Below the pieces are notes generated by a model. That model made no database searches and was not told the origin of the DNA. It was given only the letters and a program-made list of their open reading frames with translations. DNA of 64,000 nucleotides from Trematomus loennbergii (taxonomy: Eukaryota > Chordata > Actinopteri > Perciformes > Nototheniidae): assembly GCA_012861695.1 (NCBI GenBank), contig JAAOOA010000616.1, forward strand, positions 1-64,000, given 5' to 3'. Every line of letters begins with the position of its first letter. Within the stretch, counting starts at the first letter, position 1. Below, one piece after another: positions 1 through 42,586 of this stretch. Both the position numbers and the translations under genes were made by a program.

Positions 1-166
1 CTGAACTTCGAATCAGGAGGTTGCAAGTTCGAGTCCCACTGCAGTCAGCATGTCGTTGTGTCCCTGAGACATTCACCCCAAATTGCTCCTGTGGGGATTG
101 CCTACAGTACTGAGTATGTAAGTCGCTTTGGATAAAAGCGTCTAACAAATGAAATGTAATGTAATT
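1..166 (+). repeat. tRNA-derived SINE, 5' end cut by window edge
   Basis: It shares long stretches with the SINEs at 22415 and 62128: the promoter B-box region (GCAAGTTCGAGTCCCACTGC), the shared body CAGTCAGCATGTCGTTGTG, and the tail GGATAAAAGCGTCTAACAAA. Only the 3' portion is present. Confidence 0.85.
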
Positions 167-1439
167 TCAAAATGAAAGTGTGCCAGATCACTGGACAAAT
201 AAAACGTCCAGACCAAACAACACTTTAAAATCACGATTATTCATGATATAAGAATAATGATCAATGATCAATCCTTTCACTATTTTGAATAATATCGCAA
301 TTGCAATATCAGTCAAAATAATCGCAATTCGTTTAATTTTCAAAATCATGCAGCCCTACTACTGTGTATGTGACGTAAAATCATCATCATTGTCGAATGA
401 ACCCATGCGCAGCTTTTAGGACGCGTCACTGTGGCACTCTATAGGTCCTGGTCCTAGTCTTTGATTACATTTCAATTGTGAACAAAATAAAAGTTATAAA
501 AATGGTTTGCTGTCATTATAGATCTTGGGAAAAAATAAAATCTGAGCATTTACAAAATTGAATATCTGAATTGGCCTAGAATTCTAAATTATGCATCTCT
601 GGTTTGAACAAAAAAATAGAAAAACAATACCTCAAAAGTAGGAGAACAGAAGTAGCGTTAGAAATCAAAATAGTAGCAGTCGTATTAGAAACAGGATGTT
701 GTTGATCTAGATCTAGCAATACTTTCTTTGTCACTTCAGCCGATAAACACTCATATTTGAGTTTTTCTCGATGACAGTATTTGTGTAAACTGTGTGATCC
801 TCCTGAATGAATGCTCTCTTTAAACCAGGCGAGCGCCCGTGAGCCCAACATGGTTCCCATTACATCCCACAGATCACATGTGGTTACACTCTCCCCTATC
901 TGTCTTGTGGGCAAAGACACAGAGAGAGGGGGGAGATTCAGGGTCCGTGGTGAAGAGTCACTACTTTTCATTCTCAGAAATGTCCCAATCAGCAAGTTTT
1001 CGGAATCTTTTAGACTGAATTTATAAGTAACGGTTCAGCAAACCGCTCACAGCGACCACATCTGCGTCCCGTCACTGCTGCACATACAACGCATGTTTTT
1101 CTAATGCTATATGTGCACATTCTGTGGGTTAACTACAAAGGATAAATCTGCTTTAAATGGCACTTTGGGAGGGTTTGCAGCAGGCGTACCCATCATTTAC
1201 TGTCATGCCTCCCTAAGGCCTATATGGTTTGGTTTAGTGGCAGCAAATTGCAATGGTATGTCTGATTGAGCTCTGTATATCATGAACCACAACACAGTGT
1301 TTAATGGACAGTTATGTCACATGGACAGAGAGAGAACATCTACAAAGAGTTTATTTTTTTCTGCTGGGTGTCAATCTGCTCTCCATATGTTCCAACATAT
1401 GTGTTTTATGTTGGTAGATTTATTAAAATGGTCTTAAAT

Positions 1440-1555
1440 GACAGCCGATTTAATCTTCAATTCAATTCATTAAATTCAAACCTTTATTTATCCAGGTGAA
1501 ATCCCATTGAGATCATTGATCTCTTTTTCAAGGGAGACCTGCAGCAGTAGGTTCC
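1440..1555. repeat. Teleost interspersed repeat fragment
   Basis: The segment CCTTTATTTATCCAGGTGAA followed by ATCCCATTGAGATCATTGAT and a short AAGGGAGACCTG resembles a 3'-end sequence commonly dispersed in fish genomes. The family assignment is from memory and uncertain. Confidence 0.45.
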
Positions 1556-1628
1556 ACATGAAGATATCTTGGTTTTTGAGGAAGGGATGCTCCACACTGC
1601 TTCACACCGACATATACATAAGAGCACA

Positions 1629-2163
1629 CATGTGTCAAACTCAAGGCCCGGGGCCAAATCAGGCCCTTGGTGGATTTTAATTTCGGCCCGCAGGATAATT
1701 TTTAATTACTATTCGATCTGGCCCACCGGTATATTGCACGCACACCTTCCTCAGCTCAGAGCCTGAGCCCAAACATTGATGAACTTGCACCCAAGATGAG
1801 ATGCCAAGTATCTGGCTTGAACTAGCATCACAGAGCAGCACACTGAGTTTACATGGATGTTTCCTTCTGCACTTTTTCTCTCACGACAACAGGACATGTT
1901 TGGTTTTTTCTTTGAGGGAAATAGTTTTTTTTAAGCTGTTGTTGGCTTGTGGAAAAATGTAATCATAAGAAATGAATGCAACTGATTATTTAATGTTTAA
2001 TGTTGTTTTTATAGGCAATCATTTAAGCTTTGTTAGTTCCAGGTTTAATATGTGCAATAAGTTCATTTCAATAAGTTTGCTATAAACATTGAACCAGTCC
2101 GGCCCTCGACTAGTACCCATTTTTTAATTTGGCCCACTGTGTATTTGAGTTAGACCCCCTGCT
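1629..2163. mobile_element. hAT-like non-autonomous DNA transposon (probable)
   Basis: Ends read GTGTCAAACTCAAGGCCCGG on the left and, as reverse complement, CTAACTCAAATACACAGTGG on the right. Both are followed by GGGCCAAAT-type sequence, like common vertebrate hAT elements with GGGTGTCAAACTC termini. No transposase reading frame was seen. A clean 8-bp target duplication was not resolved. Confidence 0.5.
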
Positions 2164-2557
2164 AGAGTATCTCTAACTAAGCAAGTAAATGATGTGGAAA
2201 AGTTTGATTACCGGGGGCCTAAAATGTTTTTATTAGGAGAAACGAGCTGCAGTTTCAGAAACGATGCAAATATTAAAACACAAATGTGCCAAAACCAAGC
2301 AAATGAAGAAACATCTTCAGCAACTTGACGAAACATGTGCAGAGTTTAATAAAAGCGATGTACACTATACTTTACTCAGGTTCCTTTTTCATAATGATTT
2401 TTCACGCATTATTGAACTTAAATGCATCTGTGTTGAGAAAAATAACCTTCATCTGTTTTAGATATCCGATATTTCTGAGTTTTGATTTACACTTTACACA
2501 TCGATGTTACTAATGTACGTTGAATACATAAGAGGGGTACGAAGAGCTTCCACTTAC

Positions 2558-35061
<32,504 letters not shown>

Positions 35062-36878
35062 AGTTGTTCCTCGGTGCAAAAAAAGTTAATTCCTTTGTGG
35101 ATAAAAAGAAAAAAACTAACTGTCGAGTGTTTTCTTACATCCCAGAGACAGTTATATAATTAAGAGATGAAACAAAGACAAAAGAAAAGGATGCAGGCGA
35201 TGCTTCCACGTCTCTATTGTTTTCAGCTCAGTTTGCAATCATGGCAAGCAGCATCCCTTAAAAAAGCCACCCGGAGAGATACTTTAACTCAATGGGAATG
35301 ACTGAAAATGAAAAGTTACGGATATTTCTGAATCCACATACATGAACAAAAGTTTAAAAGATTCGCGAAAACACATCCAAACTCGTGCAAGGAGGGTTAA
35401 TGATTCAATTTAGGTGAAATGGGTGGTGCGTAAAAATCAAAAGTATGACAAATCTAATGTCAAAGCGGAAAAACTGGTCTAAAAATGCCAAATGAAGCCG
35501 GGTAATGCGGAGCAGTGTTGGAACTGGGAGCCCGGGGACAGACTTGGCTGAAATGGTCCAGGTTTCATATTTCAACCCGAGGAGGAGAGAGAAGGAGGAA
35601 AAGTGGGTCAAGATCCCATTTTGCGCCTCCCTCACGTGGCACACTGGCGCATTTCTCGAGGAATCAAGACATTTGAGACGATACATCTGTCACTATTGAA
35701 AGCGTCAACATATTGTCATACAGTAAGCTTACCGCCTTTAACCGATGTGTGCATTTAAGTCGTTTCCCAGCATTTTGTCCTCATTAATCACCACGAGTTT
35801 GTTTGCTTTCCCTGTGCCTCTGCTCCTTGTTAATTAGCAGTGGCCATGAACAGAAACATTCTCTGTAATTACACCATCATAAACACGAGGCTGCAAGAAG
35901 AGTGTGGAAAATATATATTTACAGTGTACAACAGACGTACACTTAGACAACATACTGTGGTGTTGTTGTTGTTGTTGTTGTTGTTCATAAGCATATGGAG
36001 GTTTCTGAGCCACTGTTCATCAATTGTCATGGTTGAATTTGGGAAGATAAATGGATGGCATTATAATATTATTATTTAAAATGTAAGAACATATTAGCAA
36101 CATGTGTTTATGGAAGCAGCCCTTTGATAGGGTTATTGTTATATTCACATATTTAATCCCTCAAAAGTCACAATGTCACCGTGACCTAAACCATCATGTG
36201 TATGTAATGGCAAAATAATGTATCTCTGCATAAAATAATACAAAGGAATTTCCTGAAACTAACTTTAGATTAAACATGATCAAATAAATAAAATAATTGA
36301 AAGAAAAACATGTTTCCTTCTGTCTTTCTGATGCCTAATAACTCTGTTGATTTAAAACAACACACTCTTTTCAGTTGCCTTTTTTATTGTGTCTCACCAC
36401 TGGATTTGATACAACCCAAGTGTTCCCACATGGCATAATGGACGTACAGTATGTCAACACAATCCAACATGATACATGGATAGCAAATATAATTTAAAAG
36501 CCTTTTTTTGTGTGTGTTTACTTCCTTTGTTGCCTCTCCTTTGCATGTGGTTGATTACATTCATGTACAACTGATTTTGACACATCATTATTCATACTTG
36601 CTTCACAAAGGAATCAGCTTTTCAGCACCTTTCATTCTCAAAAAGTAACATTCAACAAGATAACAAACTACAAGTAAATCCTGCTGTTGAACATCTGCTC
36701 TACATTAAAAGCTGTCTAAAAAGGCTTTGAGATAATGAAAACAGATTGAACTCTACATTCTTCATTTTGAGTATCATTTATAAATCTTGAACCAATTTAA
36801 GATAAGTACTTTATTGATCCCATTTTTGGCCGCCAAAGCAAAAGTGAGTGTTGAAATCCCCTTTTTTCAGGATGTGGT
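35062..36878. other. Intergenic: antxrl upstream region and rbp3 3' flank
   Basis: No coding evidence. It should contain the antxrl promoter and 5' UTR and the rbp3 3' UTR. A (TTG)n run lies at about 35958-35984. No TATA box stands out near 35.1 kb. Confidence 0.7.
36799..36830 (-). terminator. Candidate rbp3 poly(A) signal inside a LINE 3'-end fragment
   Basis: On the transcript strand it reads GGGATCAATAAAGTACTTAT. The AATAAA (36810-36815) is about 64 nt after the rbp3 stop codon. The same terminus is seen at 16690-16730 and 56215-56240, so the signal appears TE-derived. No transcript evidence. Confidence 0.55.
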
Positions 36879-37203
36879 TCACTTCTGGGGTCCGAAGTGC
36901 TTGTTGAAGATGCCCTTGGCCACTTCGAGGGCACCTGCAGCTGGGACGGGATGTGCGGTGCGATGCCCGCCCCTTCCCAGGCTGGACCGTTGGAGGTATC
37001 AGAGTGGATGGTGGGGATGCTGAGGAAGATGTTGGTCTCACCAACACTGAAGGTCTTGGGTGGGTGTGAAGACCCGGCGGTTGTATCTCCAACGATCATT
37101 GCGCGGCCGAGCTTCTTCATGATGTAAACGAACTCCTCTGCAGCGCCAGCAGTCGTTCCACTGGTGAGGATGATCAGACTCTTCTTAGAGCCGTATCTTG
37201 GGC
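36879..37203 (-). CDS. rbp3: rbp3 exon 4 (C-terminus)
   Basis: Acceptor TTTTTAG. It encodes [37 protein letters not shown] and [16 protein letters not shown]. One base lost in the C-run at 36948-36950 shifts the frame; past it the sequence reads [20 protein letters not shown] and stops at 36881. Confidence 0.9.
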
Positions 37204-40200
37204 CTAAAAAATTGAGGGTAAGATGGAAGCAGAAGGTTAAAAGCATGTGGAGGTGAGATGAATTAAAGAAAGGCCTTCGTGCTAATTGAAGACGCCTATA
37301 TGTGCCCCGATAAACATTCCTGTTGTCATCTTGCAATATACTAAATCATATAAATAGTTATCACCGCAATAATTAAATGTTGTCTTAATTTACATTATTT
37401 AATTTCATATTCTGTTCTTGTACATATCCCATATTCTATTGACATGTATATAGACTTCTTGTACTATTTATTTTTGTATTTTATTATATATGTTGCATTG
37501 TTGGAGGAGCTCAGGTCAGAAGAATTTCATTGCCATTTCTACACTGTAGTTTATGTGCATATGACATTAAAACCTTTGAATCTTGGAATCTTTGAATGTG
37601 GAGGCGAGTTGAATTAAAGGAAGGCCTTCGTGCTAATCGAAGACGCCTTTAGAAGGGCGACTTTAAAAGCCAATCACTTAACCAAAGAAGGTATCATGTG
37701 AACAGCTTTGTAGCTTATTGGAACCCACTTTAAATGTTATCAGCTGATTAAATGGGGGTTATCGGACATAATAGATATGGGTCAGGGCGGTGGTGGCGAA
37801 GTCGATAGGGACTTGGCTTGGTAACTGGAAGGTCACCAGTTCGAGTTCTGGCAAGACCAAGTGCTACCGAGGTGTCCCAAGGCACCGTTCCCTACACTGC
37901 TCCCCGGGCGCCGGACACGGCAGCACACTGCTCCTAACACTAGGATGGGTCAAATGCAGAAGAACAATTTCGTTACATAGTACCTGTACTGTGAAATAAC
38001 AAAAAGGGCAATTTAGAACGGGCCTGCTGTACCTACAAGTTCAAAAAGGCAATTCATAGAATTAGATGGAATTTTACAAATGAAGAAGACACCAAACTCA
38101 AGTAGCTGTTGTCATTTTAACTGGAACAAAGGGGGGAAGTTAGGTGACGCAGTTAAATGAGCAACAATGTCGTTGTAGGGAATTGCCATAAAGTATTGAT
38201 GAGTCAAATTAACCAAAGACTTTCAGCCAGGAAACTGCTGTTTGTGCATGATGCGAAATCTTAACACAACACAATGACTTGTTTAAGTTACGTAATGTAT
38301 ATAGTCTACATAAGTAATTTAAGTTTCATAACCACCTTGCATACAAACACATTTTTCTCCATCTGAAGCATCAGAAAGGCAGTGAAAGCAACTGGTAACG
38401 GCCATTTAATGAGCCGATTTCATTTGTAAGAGCTGTATTTTGGCCAAATTGAAGATGCATCTTAAAAAGCACACATGCTTAAATGTAGAACCTTCACCAC
38501 CAACTCCAGAGGGAATATCTGACACTGAATGCTCTACTATGTTCACCATGTAGTCACTTACTTTGTTGCTAACCGTAATCTATGATGTAATATATTTTAC
38601 CAGTGAGTTCAGGCAGGCTCAGGAGCTCTGTTGTGTTCCCAGTTGTTCTGTCGTACAGCTTGTCCAGCACAACCTGCTTGTCAGCGTCAAAGAAGTAAGA
38701 GCAGAAGCCTGCAATGGCTGTTGTTGGGCCACCAATGTTGTTCCTGAAAACACAAGCCGTTATAGAACAATCATAGAAAGTCTGGATTCATATTAATTGA
38801 ACGATTGTGAGGCCATGATAACGGTAATCCTGCGTTATATAATTTTGTGATGGTAAAACGAGATGATTTGAAGTAATTTTTGCAAGCTAAGTCCTCTATA
38901 TTAAGTCACGGTGCTTCAGCAGATGATTTATTTTCCAGAATAGACACACTGTATTTTGAATAGAAGCTTTGACAGCTCTGTGAGCAGGATTACCCACCTG
39001 AGGTCGAGGATCATAGCGTCAGTGTTGACAACTTTGTTCCAGACATGCTCAACAATAATCTGGGCGATGGCCTTGACCTCCTCAAAGTCTCCGAACATGT
39101 CGAAGCGCAGGTAGCCGATGTTGTTCTCCAATATGTCATTGTGGAAGGACACTTTGATCAGCTCAATGAACATCTCTGGAGAATAATCCTGTGAAAAAAT
39201 TACATATATAAACTAAGGATTTGTAATATTATAGACAATGTCAATATGTCTCACGCAAAGTCTGATTTTCAGTAGATTTTCACATATCATTTCACATATT
39301 AAATTAATTTGAATTCCTGCGTTTCCAAATGTATATTATATCATATCTTCTTTAGACAAAACATGCTCGTCTAGCAAAATCCTCTGTTAAATTGACTTAA
39401 AAAGCTTTAAAACAATACATTTTGTGTTGGTCATTGTTAAACTACTGCACAGTAATGCCACAAACACCAAAGTATTTTAGATTTAGTGACGTTTTTTTTG
39501 ACCATTCACAATGAAAGACAATAACAACCAGAAATTAAATTTATGTGCAACGATCTCACCATGGGTGGCAGGGCTGGGATGTTGCTGGTGGTCTTCAGGC
39601 TCTTGTCCCAGACAGGGTCTTCAGATCAGCGGACAGCTTTGTCTCCAGACTTTCCTTGGAGATAACCATGCTGTACTCGCCGTTTGCCAGAAGACCTTTC
39701 AGCTTTTCCGCAACATGAGCCCCAATATCTTCAAAGGCGTAGTTGTCTGCAATCAGAGTCGCTGATCCCTCGATAATGGCTGGAACTTTGGCACGGAGGT
39801 TGAGGATCTTGATGGCGGTAGCGAGGGCGTCCTCTGCGTTGACCTCCACATCGGGGGTCACACCTGTAACCTCCCATGATGAGCCGGTGATGGGGTTGAT
39901 GGACTTTGCGGTAGGAACTGTAATGTAGAAGTCAGTGTCGCCCACTTTGAATTTATCTATTTTACAGAGCCCCCAGCGGTCTTCTCGCCCACAATGGTGG
40001 CCCTCTTCAGGTTCTGGAGGCAGTAGGCAACATCCTCGGCGATTCCCTTGGTGTTTTTGCTTGTGAGGAGAATGAGGGGTTTGCTAAGCTCATATCTGGC
40101 CCCAAGCAGCGTTGTAGGGAATTCAGCTTCGTCGTGGTGTTTGAAAGACGGTCATACACGCTGTCGATGTGAATCACAGACTCAGCATCAGTGAAGTAAG

Positions 40201-40750
40201 ACACGAGGTAGGGGACTCCCGTGATGTCCCCGCTGCCGGTGTAGCGCAAGTCAAAGATGAGAGCTGAGGTTGGAAGGATCTTATTCCAGACCAGGTCGAG
40301 AAGCAGAGGTCCAACCTTCTCAGCAACCTCCTCTCCAAGGATGTGATCGATCCTCAGGTAGCCGATGTTTCCCTCCAGGATGTCAAGCTTGATCGAGGTC
40401 TGGAGGACGGCAACGAGCTGCTCAGGGGGTAAGGCAGGCATCTGCGGGGGAACCACAGGGACGTAGTTTGGCTCATAGGAGACTTCCAATCGTGGGTCAC
40501 TCACGGTAGTCTGGACTCCAGAACTGAGGACTCTAGCCAAAGACTCACCGTCTGGGATGTTGAGAACCTCTGTGTTGCTGCCAGCTGCTGCGATTGCCTC
40601 CTTCATGCCTGCCAGCTTCTCTGGGGAGCAGTAATTGTCCATAATGATTTTTGCCATATCTAGGATGATGCTGGGGGAAAACGAGGCATTGATAAAGAAA
40701 ACATTCCCCAAAACTAGCAACGGGGCCACAAGGAAGATAGCCTTTGCCAT
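36879..40750 (-). CDS. rbp3: Interphotoreceptor retinoid-binding protein, two-module, four exons
   Basis: IRBP is secreted by photoreceptors into the interphotoreceptor matrix and carries retinoids between photoreceptors and pigment epithelium or Mueller glia. The chosen start (context AAAAATGG) opens a signal peptide [19 protein letters not shown]; the frame is open further upstream without signal character. Exon 1 encodes module 1 ([20 protein letters not shown]-type [37 protein letters not shown]) and the beginning of module 2. Exons 2-4 finish module 2. Two modules is the usual teleost IRBP size, versus four in mammals, and introns confined to the last module match the vertebrate pattern. 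Four single-base losses break the frame (40112-40113, 39960-39963, about 39618, 36948-36950), each restorable by one base; an assembly artefact is most likely. It lies downstream of, and in line with, the three-module copy. Confidence 0.94.
37249..37650. repeat. LINE 3'-end fragment bracketed by a ~53-bp direct repeat
   Basis: Direct repeats at 37249-37303 and 37597-37650 share AGGCCTTCGTGCTAAT and GAAGACGCCT. Between them lies a LINE-like tail with GCATTGTTGGAGGAGCTCAG, GAATTTCATTGCC and ATATGACATTAAAACCTTTG. It is in rbp3 intron 3. Confidence 0.6.
37776..38005 (+). repeat. tRNA-derived SINE, third family
   Basis: Head GTGGCGAAGTCGATAGGGAC; B-box-like GGTCACCAGTTCGAGTTCTG; body CACTGCTCCCCGGGCGCC; tail GGGTCAAATGCAGAAGAACA. 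It lies in rbp3 intron 3, antisense to the gene. Confidence 0.8.
38601..38743 (-). CDS. rbp3: rbp3 exon 3
   Basis: 143 bp, acceptor TTTTCAG, donor GTAAAA. It encodes [18 protein letters not shown] then [18 protein letters not shown] and LPELTG, in phase with exons 2 and 4. Confidence 0.91.
38998..39188 (-). CDS. rbp3: rbp3 exon 2
   Basis: 191 bp, acceptor TTCACAG, donor GTGGGT. It encodes [39 protein letters not shown] and TDAMILDLR, the module 2 counterpart of the NIGYLRID...LIFDLRY region. Confidence 0.92.
39560..40750 (-). CDS. rbp3: rbp3 exon 1 (module 1 and start of module 2)
   Basis: Ends CCACCCATG before donor GTGAGA. It contains three one-base losses: CTACAACGC (expected CTACAAACGC), GTAAAATAG where the A-run is one short, and CTGAAGACC where one base is needed to read [20 protein letters not shown]. 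Confidence 0.9.
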
Positions 40751-40881
40751 TTTTGTGAGTTTTTCCAGACCAAAAGTGAGGAGATGGGAAGTGGAGGTTG
40801 CCGAGCCGAACCTCCGTCTCCGATAAGGTGCTTTGTCAAATGGCTCTGTTTTGGCTGCGAGGTTTCTGTTACCCGACACAT

Positions 40882-40940
40882 AAGAGGATTTGCCCAACAA
40901 TAAACCACTAATCGCATTATCCTGAGTGCTTCTGGAGGCA
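40882..40940 (-). promoter_or_regulatory. Conserved rbp3 upstream block (candidate CRX/OTX site)
   Basis: On the transcript strand: GGATAATGCGATTAGTGG then TTTATTG, GGGCAAATCCTCTTA. About 130-190 bp upstream of the rbp3 start. It is strongly similar to 45512-45565 upstream of the sister gene. The GATTAG core fits OTX/CRX-type homeodomain sites, which are known to drive IRBP genes. Confidence 0.6.
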
Positions 40941-41260
40941 ATAATAACTTAGTGTAGGTGTAGTAACAAGGACGTGCTGCCAAAGATAAACGTCTTAAAT
41001 TACACAAGGTATTTTAACCCCTATTTAAAGTCGCCTGTGTCAAATAAGGCAACCTTTGTACCTGACAAATTGGGAAAGGGATTACAGTTGTTAGGTTCAC
41101 TTATTAAGCCCCTTGGCATCATGTTTATTGTAGAAGTCATTGATATGTGACTTTTTGTGCCATTAATCAAGAAGAAATCACAATCAATTGTTGACATAAA
41201 TCATACGAAAACCCAATTACCAACACAAAACTTGTTGTTCATTTATTTCTTCATGGTTCT

Positions 41261-41754
41261 TTAAAGTGGACCTATCATGCTATATTTGAATAATATAGTG
41301 TAGGCCATACCTATATAAGGCATATTTATACTTTTTTTTTTTCAAAATACCAACAGATCATGCATTTTAGCCATGCCTCATTTTGCTCAATTTGACATTT
41401 TTTAGCTCTGTTTTTGCAAGGGCAGATTCTGTGAGAACAGCACCATCTACAGGCCTGGCATATGTACTACAGCGTCTCCAGCGCTTTCGAACGGCAATGG
41501 CCGTGGCGGTCTCCTCCTGATTGGTGGAGTTGGCCCAATAGCCGTAGCGCCACTGTCCTGACGTCAGGACAGTGTTCAAATCTGGATCAGTTTTTATCAG
41601 ATCCGTTGCAGCCCCTTTTTAGAGATTTGGGTATGGAGGAAAATAGAGAGGGTTGTGTTTTCTGACACTTGGTGAGTTCCCTGGAACACCGGGGACACAT
41701 ATTCATGTATAAAAGACGTACAAAAGTGCATTTTGCATGATAGGTCCCCTTTAA
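41261..41754 (-). mobile_element. TTAA-flanked MITE, copy 5
   Basis: TTAA on both sides, same orientation as copy 1. It lies between the two IRBP genes, about 320 bp beyond the conserved rbp3 upstream block. Perfect CRE-centred palindrome at 41551-41574. Confidence 0.92.
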
Positions 41755-42586
41755 GGGTTGTCAATATTTGCTGATAAGAAAATTCAATTCAAAATCACGG
41801 CTTTTGTAACCACTTATTATTATTTTATTGTCTTGGGAATGGTACACATGAATAACAGTTGTTGAGTTGGTGGTGGTTGTCTCTTTTTCTGCAGTGGTGT
41901 TGAAGTGAACAGGAGATTCATTTGAGGTTTGTTGGGTACTATCTCCCTCTGCTGGTAGTTTTGTAGTAAAGGAAAAGGAAAACTGAAACATCATCACAGC
42001 ATACTAAAAAAACACAATACAAAGAGAATGAAGCAAACACCCCAAACATTTAGCAAAGAAATTAGAAATGTCGGCTATAATGACATACAAGTTATTGCAT
42101 TATGATTAAAAAGAGGTAATGGGTTAATATCGGTCAACAGAATACATTGCATGTTAAAACAAAAAGGATAAATAAAAACAGAGAGAAGACAACTTCACAT
42201 GCTATGGATAAGAAATACGCAGATTGGGAAGTCTAACAATATCATATAAATGTACTTAAAGAAACACCCAGAAGCAAATTGATTTATTAAAAATACTTTA
42301 AACTTGAATTAGGTATTTTTTATGTCAATGGGTAACAACTTTCCTAACTATTTTCAGGGGTCAGGGTATAGTAGGTAAGGAGATTTGAGGTTTTTTCTTA
42401 GCTAATTTGTTCACTCCTTTAATCAGATATACATGGAATTCATGCTCACTCAATGCAAGTATTTTTGTATAAAACAGCTTGAATGTAAAAGTATAGTGGG
42501 AATGGGGTTCTGGTAGATAATGTAGAAATCACACACTTGACACACTTAGAAACTGGACATTGAATACAAATCCATTCATATTTTTT

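Noticed and set aside
576..995. 139-residue open frame near the left edge as the missing antxrl tail
   Set aside because: No hydrophobic membrane segment, no proline-rich cytoplasmic sequence and no splice site in the needed phase.
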